Below, piece after piece: positions 50,478-59,741 of a stretch of 64,000 bases of DNA. The position numbers and the translations under genes were made by a program. The DNA comes from Mayfieldus sp963781495 (GTDB taxonomy: Bacteria > Actinomycetota > Thermoleophilia > Solirubrobacterales > 70-9): assembly GCA_963781495.1 (NCBI GenBank), contig CAWAFX010000002.1, positions 1,488,001-1,552,000 of the forward strand. Reading direction: 5' to 3'. The first letter of the stretch is position 1. The number at the start of each line of letters is the position of its first letter. Below the pieces are notes generated by a model that had not been told where the DNA came from, made no database searches, and saw only the letters and a list, made by a program, of their open reading frames with translations.

Positions 50478-51068
50478 TTGCGTTTCCCTGGCATTCGTTC
50501 GAAGCTGATTTCGCTCGCCTGCGGCACGGCCGCTGTGTCCCTGCTCGCCGCCGGCAGCGCCTACGGCGCTTCGGGCGGCACCGCGCCGCCCGACCCGAAC
50601 GCCGCCCCGCCGCCGGGTACGAGCGTCGCCGGGACGCCGACCGTCGCCGGCGCCAAGGCCAAGCTGGTGCACGGGATCGCGATCGCACCGGCCAGCGCCC
50701 CGCCCGCTGTGCAGGCCGTGATCGCCGCCGCCAACCGGATCGCGACCAGGCCCTACGTCTGGGGCGGTGGGCACGGCGCCTGGCAGTCGAGCGGCTATGA
50801 CTGCTCGGGATCGGTCAGCTACGCGCTGCACGGCGGCGGCTTTCTCGACAGCCCGATGGACTCGACCGGGCTCGAGCGCTGGGGCGCCCATGGCCGCGGC
50901 AGCTGGATCACCGTCTACGCCAACCGCGGCCACGCCTACGCGGTGATCGCCGGCCTGCGCTGGGACACCTCGGGCAACGCCCGCGGGATCAGCGGGCCGC
51001 GCTGGCACAAGCACCGCCGTGCCGCGACGCGGGGCCACTACAGGGTCCGCCACGCGCCCGGATACTGA
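50478..51068 (+). CDS. Secreted NlpC/P60-family cell-wall hydrolase
   Basis: 196 residues from a TTG, supported by AAGGAGG eight bases upstream. Signal peptide (about 1-30), then a Pro/Ala-rich linker. The C-terminal ~110 residues have YVWGGGHGAWQSSGYDCSGS with the catalytic cysteine, and GHAYAVIAGLRWDTS with the catalytic histidine. The region resembles peptidoglycan endopeptidases that cut D-Glu-diaminopimelate bonds, though the fold is at the short end. Control by the upstream c-di-AMP riboswitch fits cell-wall remodelling. Confidence 0.85.
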   Translation: MRFPGIRSKLISLACGTAAVSLLAAGSAYGASGGTAPPDPNAAPPPGTSVAGTPTVAGAKAKLVHGIAIAPASAPPAVQAVIAAANRIATRPYVWGGGHGAWQSSGYDCSGSVSYALHGGGFLDSPMDSTGLERWGAHGRGSWITVYANRGHAYAVIAGLRWDTSGNARGISGPRWHKHRRAATRGHYRVRHAPGY

Positions 51069-51102
51069 GCCGCCCCAGGCAGCGGTTTGGGGGTCTCACG
51101 CA

Positions 51103-51129
51103 GACGCCTGCAGGCCTCGTACAGGCGTC
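51103..51129. repeat. 8-bp inverted repeat after the NlpC/P60 gene
   Basis: GACGCCTG and CAGGCGTC (51103-51110, 51122-51129) with an 11-base loop. It could slow transcription, but no T-run follows, so I do not call it a terminator. Confidence 0.35.
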
Positions 51130-51173
51130 CGCGAAACTCATAACGGCGTAGAAATCGGCTTTGGGCTGGGTTT

Positions 51174-51191
51174 GAACCCATGGATGGGTTC
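51174..51191. promoter_or_regulatory. 18-bp inverted repeat upstream of the subtilase gene
   Basis: GAACCCATGGATGGGTTC: perfect eight-base arms with a two-base centre, 39 bases before the subtilase ATG. It is well placed as an operator or a 5'-leader hairpin. No known site family recognised. Confidence 0.45.
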
Positions 51192-51230
51192 ATCAAAGCG
51201 CCCGATCGCGCCGATAAATAGGACGAGTTC

Positions 51231-53459
51231 ATGACTCACCCGCTGCGCATGCGTATTTGCCTGCCGGTGATCGCGGCAGCGATCACCGCCGTCGTCCTGC
51301 CGCCGGCCGCCGCGTCGGCGGCCGACGTCGTGCCCGGCCAGGTGATCGTCGGCTATCACCCCGGCAGCTCGACCGCTGCCCGCGCCGATGCCCGCGCCGA
51401 AACCGGCACCAAGCCGATCGAAGGCCTGGGGATGGCCGCGACCCAGCTTGTCAAGGTCACCGACGGCGATTCCGTCGCGGCGACCGTGCGCCAGCTCGAG
51501 TCCCAGCCCGGCGTCGCCTATGCCGAGCCCAACCAGATCCTGCAGCCGGCCTCGCTGCCCAACGACCCCGAGTTCCTGGACGGAAACCAGTGGGGCCTTT
51601 TCAACGACGGCCAGACGGTCAACGGAGTGACCGGGATCCCCAATGCCGACATCGAGGCGACCGCGGCCTGGAACACCACCACCGGGATCGCCCCCGGGGC
51701 CCCGGACAGCCCGATCGTCGCCGTGATGGATACCGGTGCCGACCTCCAGCACCTCGACCTCGCCAACGAGCTCTGGACCAACCCGGCCGACCCGACCGTC
51801 GACAGCACCGACGACGACAGCAACGGGATACCCGACGACGTCCACGGCGCCGACTTCATCGGCGACGCCTACCACGACTCTCAGGACACGCCGGGTCCCC
51901 CCGACGGCGACCCCAGCGATCTCAGCGGCCACGGCACCCACGTCTCGGGGATCGCGCTCGCGCAGGGCAACAACGGCATCGGCACCACCGGCGTCGCCCA
52001 GCACGCCTCGCTGATGTCGCTGCGGATCTGCGGCCCTTACGACAGCGGCTGTCCCAACAGCGCCCTGATCGCGGCGATCAACTATGCCGGCGACCATGGC
52101 GCCAGGGTCGCGAACGGTTCGATCGCCGGCGGCGGGCCCAGCCAGGCCGTGACCGACGCCCTGGCGGCGCATCCCGGCACCCTTTACGTCTTTGCGGCCG
52201 GCAACGGCGACAGCAACGGCAACGGCGTCAACAACGACGCCCACACCAACTTCCCCTGCACCGCCGACCAGGGCCCCACCTACAGCGCCGACAACGTGAT
52301 CTGCGTCGCCGCCACCAATCAGTCAGACCGCCGGGCCGATTTCTCCAACTACGGCGCCAGCTCGGTCGACCTCGGCGCCCCGGGAGTCAATATCTACAGC
52401 ACCTCCTCGCGCACCATTTTCCCGGTTGACGGCTTCGAGACCGGGGACATCGCCAGCTGGACCAACACCGGAGGGTCGACCTGGGCCGCCAGCTCCGAGG
52501 ACCCGCACAACGACAACTTCGGCATCACCGACTCGCCGGGCGGCGACTATGCCCCAGGTACGACCAACCAGGTCACCTCCAGCACCGTCACCATCCCGAG
52601 CGGCTACTCGACCTGCGAGCTGGACTACTTCCGCTCGGTCGCGCTGGGGACCGGGGACCAGTTCGAGATCGACCTGCTCCGCAACGGGGTCGCCGACCCG
52701 GACGCCAAGGCCCGCTTCACGTCGTCCAGCTCCTGGCAGAAGCGCTTCTTCGATCTCAACAACCACTTCCAGCCCGGAGACGATGTGCAGGTCCAGCTGA
52801 CCCTGACCAGCGACGCCAGCCCGGCGACGGTCGCCGACGGCGTCCACATGGACGACATCAATCTCGTCTGCCACGGCAGCCCGAGCAACAACGGCTATGA
52901 GTTCCTCGACGGGACCTCGATGGCGACGCCGATGGTCAGCGGCGCGGCGGCGCTGCTGTTCGCCGACGACTCGGCCGCGACCGCCTCGGAGGTCAAGACG
53001 GCGCTTCTGAGCAGCGTCGACCCTGTCCCCGACCTGGCCGGCAGCACCACCTCGGGCGGGCGCCTCAACGTCTACCGGGCTCTGCTCGCCCTCCCGGGCG
53101 CCTCGAACCCCGCCGGAGGCGGGGGCGGCGGCTCGGGCCAGTCCTCCTCGGGAACGGGCAGCGGCAGCTCCACCGCCAGCGCCCGTAAGCCCGACACCTT
53201 CTTCAAGCGCAAGCCGGGCCGGGTCGTGCGCAGGCGTTCGGCCCGGGCCAGGATCGTCTTCAGGTTCGGCGCCGACCAGGCCGGCTCGAGCTTTCGCTGC
53301 AAGCTCGACAGCGTCAAATACAAGCCCTGCGCGAAGCGCATGGTGCGCCGCCTGGCACCCGGCCGCCACGTGCTCAAGGTCCGGGCGGTGAACTCCTCCG
53401 GCGCCGAGGATCCGACCGCGGCGGTTGCCAAGTTCCGCGTCAAGCGCATCGGCGCCTGA
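51231..53459 (+). CDS. Secreted S8 subtilisin-like protease with inserted beta domain
   Basis: 742 residues, ATG behind AGGACG. Signal peptide (1-31), I9-like propeptide (about 33-105), then the catalytic domain with Asp167 (VAVMDTGAD), His234 (SGHGTHVSG), oxyanion Asn325 (FAAGN) and Ser563 (DGTSMATPMVSG). About 150 residues (398-548) are inserted between the oxyanion and serine parts and read as a jelly-roll or P-domain-like beta sandwich. After the Gly/Ser linker (625-650), the last ~90 residues form an Ig-like unit with a Cys pair (FRCKLDSVKYKPC). An extracellular protease, probably self-processing; substrate unknown. Confidence 0.93.
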   Translation: MTHPLRMRICLPVIAAAITAVVLPPAAASAADVVPGQVIVGYHPGSSTAARADARAETGTKPIEGLGMAATQLVKVTDGDSVAATVRQLESQPGVAYAEPNQILQPASLPNDPEFLDGNQWGLFNDGQTVNGVTGIPNADIEATAAWNTTTGIAPGAPDSPIVAVMDTGADLQHLDLANELWTNPADPTVDSTDDDSNGIPDDVHGADFIGDAYHDSQDTPGPPDGDPSDLSGHGTHVSGIALAQGNNGIGTTGVAQHASLMSLRICGPYDSGCPNSALIAAINYAGDHGARVANGSIAGGGPSQAVTDALAAHPGTLYVFAAGNGDSNGNGVNNDAHTNFPCTADQGPTYSADNVICVAATNQSDRRADFSNYGASSVDLGAPGVNIYSTSSRTIFPVDGFETGDIASWTNTGGSTWAASSEDPHNDNFGITDSPGGDYAPGTTNQVTSSTVTIPSGYSTCELDYFRSVALGTGDQFEIDLLRNGVADPDAKARFTSSSSWQKRFFDLNNHFQPGDDVQVQLTLTSDASPATVADGVHMDDINLVCHGSPSNNGYEFLDGTSMATPMVSGAAALLFADDSAATASEVKTALLSSVDPVPDLAGSTTSGGRLNVYRALLALPGASNPAGGGGGGSGQSSSGTGSGSSTASARKPDTFFKRKPGRVVRRRSARARIVFRFGADQAGSSFRCKLDSVKYKPCAKRMVRRLAPGRHVLKVRAVNSSGAEDPTAAVAKFRVKRIGA

Positions 53460-53501
53460 TTTGGGCTAAAGCAGGCCCCCTCCGCAGCCGATGCCTTCCC
53501 G

Positions 53502-53936
53502 ATGACTCCGAAAGAGCTGACCGAGGAGCTGGTTGCGCAGGGCGTCGACCGCAGGCACGCCGAGCTCGTCGCCGAGGCGGCGGAGCGCCGGATTCGGGCG
53601 CGTGAGCGGCACCAGGTCTTCTATTACGCCGACGCCGAACTCGCCCTCGAGGACATGTACCGAAGCTACGGCGCCTCTCCGGAGCTGATCGAGGACGCGA
53701 AGGAGAAGGTCTGGAGGGCCGCCCGCGGGACCGCGGCCGACAACGGCTGCACGATCGAGGAGGCGCTCTACTTCTGCTTTCACGAGGCGGCCGACTACTA
53801 CCGCGAGTTCCTCGCCGTCCGCCAGGTGATCGCCAGCGACGTGGTGATCGACATCGGCCCCAAGGACGATGTCGAAGCCAACCCCGGCCCGTCCGCCGAT
53901 GCAACGGTAGACGACGCCCCCACCCCCGATCCCTAG
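53502..53936 (+). CDS. Hypothetical helical protein
   Basis: 144 residues, ATG start. Helical first 120 residues (LTEELVAQGVDRRHAELVAE; ALYFCFHEAADYYREFLAVR), then an acidic Pro-rich tail. It has two cysteines and no recognised motif. It is 42 bases after the protease and may share its mRNA. No homologous family recognised. Confidence 0.5.
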   Translation: MTPKELTEELVAQGVDRRHAELVAEAAERRIRARERHQVFYYADAELALEDMYRSYGASPELIEDAKEKVWRAARGTAADNGCTIEEALYFCFHEAADYYREFLAVRQVIASDVVIDIGPKDDVEANPGPSADATVDDAPTPDP

Positions 53937-54007
53937 CGCCAATCGGTTCGCAGTCTCCCGTGTGCCCGTGCGGTGCGCGTTGGCCCTCCAGCTTGGTCTA
54001 ACCGGCC

Positions 54008-54036
54008 TTGACTGAAATCGGCGCCGCCCATAGGCT
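54008..54036 (+). promoter_or_regulatory. Strong promoter of the amine-catabolism unit (TTGACT-17-TAGGCT)
   Basis: TTGACT (54008-54013), 17 bases, TAGGCT (54031-54036): the best vegetative promoter in the window. The predicted leader of about 50 bases has GAGAGGGGA before the permease ATG. Confidence 0.75.
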
Positions 54037-54092
54037 CGGCCCAAGTCACCCGCCAGGACGGCGGGGGGGAAGCCAGGAAGAGAGGGGACCAG

Positions 54093-55733
54093 ATGGAGAG
54101 CGGCGTACGGACTGGCGACGATGAGTCTCGTCTCGCGGAGCTGGGTTACAAGCAGTCGCTGGACCGGGCCTGGAGCGCGTTTTCGAACTTCGCGATCTCG
54201 TTCACGATCATCTCCGTCCTCGCCGGCTGCTTCACGACCTACGCCTTCGCCTGGAACAGCGGCGGCCCGATCGCGATCTCCTGGGGCTGGCCGATCATCT
54301 GCGGCCTGATCCTGCTGGTCGCCTTCTCAATGTCTGAGCTGGTCTCCAAGTATCCGACCGCCGGCGGCATCTACTACTGGGCCTCCGACCTCGGCGGCAA
54401 GACCTGGGGCTGGTTCACCGGCTGGTTCAACCTCATCGGCCTGGTCGGGATCGTCGCCTCGGTCGTCTACGCGTCGGCCCAGTTCGCCTACGCGCTGCTC
54501 AACCTCTACGGACTCGACCTCGGTTTCGTCAACTTCGGCGACTCCAGCCACGTGCTGCTGGAGACCTTCCTGATCTTCCTGCTCTTCCTCGGCATCCATT
54601 CGTTGATCAACATCTACTCGTCGCCGCTGGTCGCCCGATTCAACGACATCTCGGTCGGCTGGCACGTGCTCGGGGTCGCGGTGATCATCGGGCTGCTGAT
54701 CATCGTCCCCTCGCATCACCAGAGCGTCAGCTTCGTCTTCGGGCACACGATCAACAACACCGGGCTCTTCGGCGGAGCAAGTGGAGCCGGGTTTTGGTTC
54801 TACGTGCTACCGCTCGGCTTCCTGCTGACGATGTACACGCAGACCGGCTATGACGCCTCCGCGCACATCTCCGAGGAGACGCAGGGGGCCGCGCTGGGCG
54901 CCGCCAAGGGCGTCTGGCGCTCGGTCTTCTGGGCCGGCGTGATCGGCTGGTTCGTGCTCCTGGCGATCACCTTCGCCGCCACCAACACCGGCTTCGTCAA
55001 CAGCGCCGACAACGGCTTTGGCATCGGTTCGTCGCTGTCGATCTTCGACAGCTCGCTCGATCCCTGGGCGGCGAAGATGGTGATCCTGATCGCCACCGTC
55101 GGCCAGCTGTTCTGCGGGATGGCCTGCCTGACCAGCGCCTCGCGTATGTGTTACGCGTTCTCGCGCGACCGGGCGGTGCCCGGGCACCGGATCTGGACCC
55201 GGCTCAACCATCACCGGGTGCCGCACTTCTCGGTCCTCTTCATGGCCACTTGTGCCGCGGTCGTGACCGCGCCGGCGCTGATCGGGGACTCAAACAACTA
55301 CACCTACGCCTTCTTCGCGGTGGTCTCGATCGCGGTGATCGGCCTCTACATCGCCTACGTGATCCCGACGTTCTTGCGCTGGCGGATGGGCGACGCCTTC
55401 GAGCCCGGTCCCTGGACACTCGGCCGCAAGTACAAGTGGGTCAATCCGGCGGCGGTGCTGTGGGTGATCTTCTGCGTGATCGTCTTCAGCCTCCCGCAGG
55501 GCTCGACCGGGGCCTTCTGGCACTCGGACTTCGACTGGAAGTACGTCAACTACGCCCCCTTCGCGGTGCTGGCCGTGATCATCGCGGTCGGGACCTGGTG
55601 GCTTATAAGCGCCCGCAACACCTTCCAGGGGCCGATCCGCCAGGTTGAGGTCGACCCGACCACGGGCCAGGTGGGCGGAGGGGCTCCGGAAGCCGGGACG
55701 GCGGCAGAGCCGGCGTCGGGCGGCGCCGAGTAG
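54093..55733 (+). CDS. APC-superfamily amino acid / GABA permease
   Basis: 546 residues, ATG with GAGGGGA upstream. Twelve helices; the first segments read FSNFAISFTIISVLAGCFTTY and SMSELVSKYPTAGGIYYWAS, the substrate-binding signature of the amino acid/choline transporter (BAT1/GABA permease) group, and a YDASAHISEETQGAALGAAKG loop follows helix 7. The C-terminal tail is Gly/Glu-rich. As first gene of the unit with a gamma-glutamyl ligase and hydrolase, it probably imports the amine or amino acid those enzymes use. Confidence 0.9.
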   Translation: MESGVRTGDDESRLAELGYKQSLDRAWSAFSNFAISFTIISVLAGCFTTYAFAWNSGGPIAISWGWPIICGLILLVAFSMSELVSKYPTAGGIYYWASDLGGKTWGWFTGWFNLIGLVGIVASVVYASAQFAYALLNLYGLDLGFVNFGDSSHVLLETFLIFLLFLGIHSLINIYSSPLVARFNDISVGWHVLGVAVIIGLLIIVPSHHQSVSFVFGHTINNTGLFGGASGAGFWFYVLPLGFLLTMYTQTGYDASAHISEETQGAALGAAKGVWRSVFWAGVIGWFVLLAITFAATNTGFVNSADNGFGIGSSLSIFDSSLDPWAAKMVILIATVGQLFCGMACLTSASRMCYAFSRDRAVPGHRIWTRLNHHRVPHFSVLFMATCAAVVTAPALIGDSNNYTYAFFAVVSIAVIGLYIAYVIPTFLRWRMGDAFEPGPWTLGRKYKWVNPAAVLWVIFCVIVFSLPQGSTGAFWHSDFDWKYVNYAPFAVLAVIIAVGTWWLISARNTFQGPIRQVEVDPTTGQVGGGAPEAGTAAEPASGGAE

Positions 55734-55738
55734 CGCCA

Positions 55739-57148
55739 GTGACAGGAGACGATCCAGGCAAGGCTGCCGAGCGCCCCGGCGGCCCCGGTGGCGACGCCGG
55801 CATGCTCAGCCTCGACGAGTTGCGCTCCGCCGCCGAGGAGGGCGCAATCGACACGGTCGTCACCGCCTTCACCGATATGCAGGGGCGGCTGTCGGGCAAG
55901 CGGATCCAGGTCGAGTACTTCCTCGGGGACGTCGTCGAGCATGGAATCGAGGGCTGCAACTACCTGCTCGCCGTCGACATGGAGATGGAGCCGGTGCCCG
56001 GGTACGAGATGGCCAACTGGGAGTCGGGCTACGGCGACTTCGCGATCGCACCCGACCTCGCGACCCTGCGCCGCATCCCCTGGCTCGACCGCACCGCGCT
56101 GGTCCTCTGCGACGTGATGAACGAGGACGGGACCCCGGTCGCCGCCTCGCCGCGCCAGGTGCTGATCGCCCAGTACGAGCGCGCCGCTGAGATGGGCTAC
56201 ACGCCCTTCTTCGCCTCCGAGCTGGAGTTCTACCTCTACAAGGAAACCTACGCCGAGGCCTGGGAGAAGGACTTCCGCGGCCTCACTCCCACGATTCCCT
56301 ACATCCTCGACTACCACGTGCTGGCGTCGACGATGGACGAGGCCTACATCGGGCCGATCCGGCGCGGGATGCAGGCCGCGGGAATACCGATCGAGTTCTC
56401 CAAGGGGGAGGCGTGGAACGGCCAGCACGAGGTCAACTTCCGCTATGCCGACGCGATCACATCGGCCGACCGCCACACCGTCTACAAGAACGGGGTCAAG
56501 GAGATCGCCTTCCTGAACGAGATCTCGGCCACCTTCATGGCCAAGCCGTCGGAGAAGGACATCGGCAGCTCCTGCCACATCCACTCCAGCCTCGTCGACG
56601 GTGACGGGAACAGCGTCTTCATCGACGGCGACCAGGAGACCGACGTCTTTCGGCACTTCCTCGGCGGGCTGCGCAGCCACATCCGCGAACTGGCGCTGTT
56701 CGTCGCGCCCTCGGTCAACTCCTACAAGCGCTATGCCGCCGAGAGCTGGGCGCCGACCTCGGTCTCCTGGGGGCGCGACAACCGCACCTGCGGCTTTCGG
56801 GTGGTCGGCAACGGCCAGGCACGGCGAGTCGAGTGCCGGATCCCGGGGGCCGACGTCAACCCCTACCTCTGCTATGCGGCGCTGCTTGCGGCCGGGCTGG
56901 ACGGAATCGAGCAGGGGGCCGATCCCGGCCCGGAGCTGAAGGGAAACGCCTATGAGGCCGGCGAGGCCGACGCATTCCCCGCGACCCTGCGAGAGGCGGT
57001 CGGGCTGTGGGAGGAAAGCGACTTCGCTCGCAAGGCCTTCGGCGACGCGGTTTACAAGCACTACCTCAATTACGGCCAGACCGAGCAGCGGCTCTACGAC
57101 CAGGTCGTCACCGACTACGAGCGCCGGCGCATGTTCGAGCGCGGCTGA
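55739..57148 (+). CDS. Glutamine-synthetase-family gamma-glutamyl-amine ligase (PuuA/GlnA3-like)
   Basis: 469 residues from a GTG five bases after the permease stop; an ATG at 55802 is an alternative that drops a disordered 21-residue lead. FTDMQGRLSGKRIQVEYF (beta-grasp), ASELEFYLYKE (metal site), GQHEVNFRYADAITSADRH and the late RRVECRIPGADVNPYLCYA glutamate-binding region fit glutamine synthetase homologues that join glutamate to amines. The adenylylation-loop tyrosine typical of GlnA is not seen. With the PuuD-like hydrolase and aldehyde dehydrogenase downstream, gamma-glutamylation of a polyamine or monoamine is likely. Confidence 0.88.
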   Translation: MTGDDPGKAAERPGGPGGDAGMLSLDELRSAAEEGAIDTVVTAFTDMQGRLSGKRIQVEYFLGDVVEHGIEGCNYLLAVDMEMEPVPGYEMANWESGYGDFAIAPDLATLRRIPWLDRTALVLCDVMNEDGTPVAASPRQVLIAQYERAAEMGYTPFFASELEFYLYKETYAEAWEKDFRGLTPTIPYILDYHVLASTMDEAYIGPIRRGMQAAGIPIEFSKGEAWNGQHEVNFRYADAITSADRHTVYKNGVKEIAFLNEISATFMAKPSEKDIGSSCHIHSSLVDGDGNSVFIDGDQETDVFRHFLGGLRSHIRELALFVAPSVNSYKRYAAESWAPTSVSWGRDNRTCGFRVVGNGQARRVECRIPGADVNPYLCYAALLAAGLDGIEQGADPGPELKGNAYEAGEADAFPATLREAVGLWEESDFARKAFGDAVYKHYLNYGQTEQRLYDQVVTDYERRRMFERG

Positions 57149-57168
57149 ACCAACAGGAGGAGCTCACC

Positions 57169-57588
57169 ATGTTCAAGACAATCGTGCTGGCGCTGGATGG
57201 CTCAGAGAACTCCCAGCGTGTAACTCCGATAGCCGCAGAGCTCGCCAAGCGCGACAGCGCCAAGCTTGTGCTGGTCCATGTCGACGAGCGCACCGTCGGC
57301 AAGGGAGGCGGCGACATCAGGGCCGGTGATGAAGAGATCCGGGAGGCGATTCGCAAGCAGGCCGAGGAGCTCTCCTCGCAGGGCATCGATGCCAGCGTCG
57401 AGGTCAAGGACGTGATCCTCGGTGGGCCCGCGCATGCGATCGCCGAGGCCGCCGAATCTGCCGGAGCGGACCTGATCGTCATCGGCACGCGGGGGCACTC
57501 GTCGGTCGGTGGCTTGTTGCTGGGCAGCGTCACCCAGCGGCTGCTGCACATCGCCAAGGTGCCGGTGCTCGCGGTCCCGCCGAGCTGA
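57169..57588 (+). CDS. Universal stress protein (UspA family, ATP-binding type)
   Basis: 139 residues, ATG with a strong AGGAGGAG. MFKTIVLALDGSENSQRVTP at the start and IVIGTRGHSSVGGLLLGSVT near the end, the G-2X-G-9X-G-S pattern of ATP-binding Usp proteins. Located inside the catabolic run between the ligase and hydrolase genes, which hints at starvation-linked expression. Confidence 0.92.
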   Translation: MFKTIVLALDGSENSQRVTPIAAELAKRDSAKLVLVHVDERTVGKGGGDIRAGDEEIREAIRKQAEELSSQGIDASVEVKDVILGGPAHAIAEAAESAGADLIVIGTRGHSSVGGLLLGSVTQRLLHIAKVPVLAVPPS

Positions 57589-57597
57589 TCCCGCCAT

Positions 57598-57603
57598 TAC
57601 GGT
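57598..57603 (+). promoter_or_regulatory. -10 element (TACGGT), internal leaderless promoter
   Basis: TACGGT, six bases, then the ATG at 57610: a possible second entry point for the hydrolase and downstream genes. Confidence 0.45.
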
Positions 57604-57609
57604 TTGTCG

Positions 57610-58374
57610 ATGAGCTGTGCGGTTGGGATAACCGCCGCGATCGAGCAGGCGCGCATAGGCCACTGGGATGAGACCTCCACGCTGGCATTCCACTCCTACT
57701 CGCTCGCGGTCCAGCGGGCCGGGGCGATCGCGCTCCTGCTGCCCCCTGACGATCTCGCCGAGGCGGCACCGGAGCGCTGGCTGGACCGCATCGACGCCCT
57801 GCTGCTGTCGGGCGGCAACGACATCGACCCCGCCTTCTACGGCCAGCCGCCGCACCCCGAGACGGCCGGGATCCGGCCCGAGCGCGACCGCTTCGACGTC
57901 GCGTTGACGCGGGCGGCGCTGGAGCGCGGGATGCCGGTGTTGGGGATCTGCCGCGGCATGCAGGTGCTCAACCTCGCCCGCGGCGGCGACATCGTCCAGC
58001 ACCTTCCCGACGTCGTCGGCCATCCCGACCATCGCCACACGCCGGGCACCTTCACCGACCACGAGGTGCGGCTGGAGCCCGGCTCGCTGGCGGCACGGAT
58101 CGCGGGGGTCGAGCGCGAGAGCGTCAAGTCGCATCACCATCAGGGTGTCGGCGAGCTGGGGAAGGGACTGCGGGCGACCGGCTGGGCCGACGACGGGACG
58201 GTCGAGGCGATCGAGCTCGGCCCCGACGACCATCGCTTCGCCCTCGGCGTCCTCTGGCATCCCGAGGAGCAGGAGGAAAGCCGCGCGATCGCGGCCCTGG
58301 TCGAAGCCGCGAAAGGAATCGACCGGGGACCGCGTGGCCCCCGGACGCGAAGCAGAGGAGGCCACGCGCATTGA
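57610..58374 (+). CDS. Gamma-glutamyl-gamma-aminobutyrate hydrolase (PuuD family)
   Basis: 254 residues from the ATG at 57610. Class I glutamine amidotransferase fold: nucleophile GICRGMQ (Cys114) and WHPEEQ with His217 and Glu219; SGGNDIDPAFYG and the SHHHQGV loop are specific to the peptidase C26/PuuD branch. It frees GABA or another acid from its gamma-glutamyl conjugate. The final ~15 residues are Arg/Gly-rich and overlap the aldehyde dehydrogenase start (TTGA). Confidence 0.9.
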   Translation: MSCAVGITAAIEQARIGHWDETSTLAFHSYSLAVQRAGAIALLLPPDDLAEAAPERWLDRIDALLLSGGNDIDPAFYGQPPHPETAGIRPERDRFDVALTRAALERGMPVLGICRGMQVLNLARGGDIVQHLPDVVGHPDHRHTPGTFTDHEVRLEPGSLAARIAGVERESVKSHHHQGVGELGKGLRATGWADDGTVEAIELGPDDHRFALGVLWHPEEQEESRAIAALVEAAKGIDRGPRGPRTRSRGGHAH

Positions 58375-59728
58375 TCCAGGTCATCGAGCCGGCGACCGAG
58401 CAGGTCCTGGCCGAGATCCCCCAGGCGGGCGCCGCCGAGGTAGACCTGGCAGTCGCCCGCGCCAAGGAGGCCTACCCGGCCTGGCGCGCGGTGGCGCCCG
58501 GCGACCGCGCCGGGCTGCTGCTTGCGCTGGCAGGGGCGGTCGAGGACCGGCTCGAGGACCTGGCCAAGCTCGAGGCCCGCAACGTCGGCAAACCGATCGG
58601 CGACGCCCGCGGCGAGATCGGGATGGTCGCCCAGACCTTCCGCTACTACGCCGGCGCGCCCGAGCGCCTGCTCGGCCAGACGATCCCGGTCGAGGGCGGG
58701 GTCGACATGACCTTCCGCGAGCCGCTCGGCGTCGTCGGGCTGATCGTGCCCTGGAACTTCCCCCTGGTGATCGCCTCCTGGAAGGTCGCACCGGCGCTTG
58801 CGGCGGCCAACTGCGTCGTCCTCAAGCCGGCCGGGCTGACCCCGCTGACGGCGCTGGAGCTGGAGAAGATCGCGATCGAGGCCGGGCTGCCGATGGGGGT
58901 GCTCAACGTCGTCGCCGGACCGGGGGGCGAGGTCGGCGGGCGCCTGGTCGAGCATCCCGACGTCGCCAAGATCGCCTTCACCGGCTCGACCGAGGTCGGG
59001 CGCGGGATCGCCGCCGGGGCCGCGCGGACGATCAAGCGCGTGACCCTGGAGCTGGGCGGCAAGTCGGCCAACGTGATCTTCGCCGACGCCGACCTCGAGG
59101 CCGCCGCCGCCGCGGCGCCGCTGGCTGTCTTCGGCAACGCCGGCCAGGATTGCTGCGCGCGCTCGCGGATCCTCGTCGAGCAGAGCGGCGATCGACGACT
59201 TCATGGCGGCGCTGGAGCGCAGCGTCAAGGCGATCAAGGTCGGCGACCCGCTCTCCGAGGGGACCGAGATGGGGCCGCTGATCTCCGCCGAGCAGCGCGC
59301 GACGGTCGCCTCCTATCTCGACGACGGCGCCCCGGTGGCGATCCGCGGCTCGGCTCCCGACGGTCCCGGCTACTGGTTTCCGCCCACCGTGCTGGGTCCG
59401 ATGTCCAACGAGGAGCGCGCGGCGCGGGAGGAGATCTTCGGCCCGGTCGCCTGCGTGATCCCGTTCGCCGACGAGGCGGAGGCGGTGCGGATCGCCAACG
59501 ACACGATCTACGGGCTCTCGGGCTCGATCTGGACCCGCGACGGGGCGCGGGCGACTGCGCGTCGCGCGCCAGATCGAGACCGGGGTGATCTCGATCAACG
59601 ACAACACCTCGGTCCGGGTCTCGACCCCGTTCGGGGGCTTCAAGCAGTCGGGGGTCGGCCGCGAGCTCGGCCCCGACGCGCTCGACGCCTACACCGAGGT
59701 CAAGAACGTCTTCTTGAAGACCGAATGA
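58371..59728 (+). pseudogene. Aldehyde dehydrogenase, interrupted by two single-base insertions
   Basis: TTG start coupled to the hydrolase, with AGGAGG upstream. The first frame carries a full NAD-dependent dehydrogenase: PWNFPLVIASWKVAPALAA, FTGSTEVGRGI, catalytic Glu227 (LELGGKSAN) and Cys261 (GQDCC). At about 59187 one extra G in AGCGGCGATC shifts the frame; the next frame continues perfectly (ALERSVKAIKVGDPLSEGTE and onward). At about 59553 a second extra G shifts again, after which INDNTSVRVSTPFGGFKQSG completes the protein to TGA at 59726. Removing both Gs restores about 451 codons. Either a recent pseudogene or sequencing errors; it would fit the PuuC step. Confidence 0.85.
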
Positions 59729-59741
59729 GGCAGCGGCGCAG

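Noticed and set aside
51162..51192. tRNA T-arm-like GGGTTTGAACCC
   Set aside because: No acceptor, D-arm or anticodon arm around it; it is one side of an inverted repeat.
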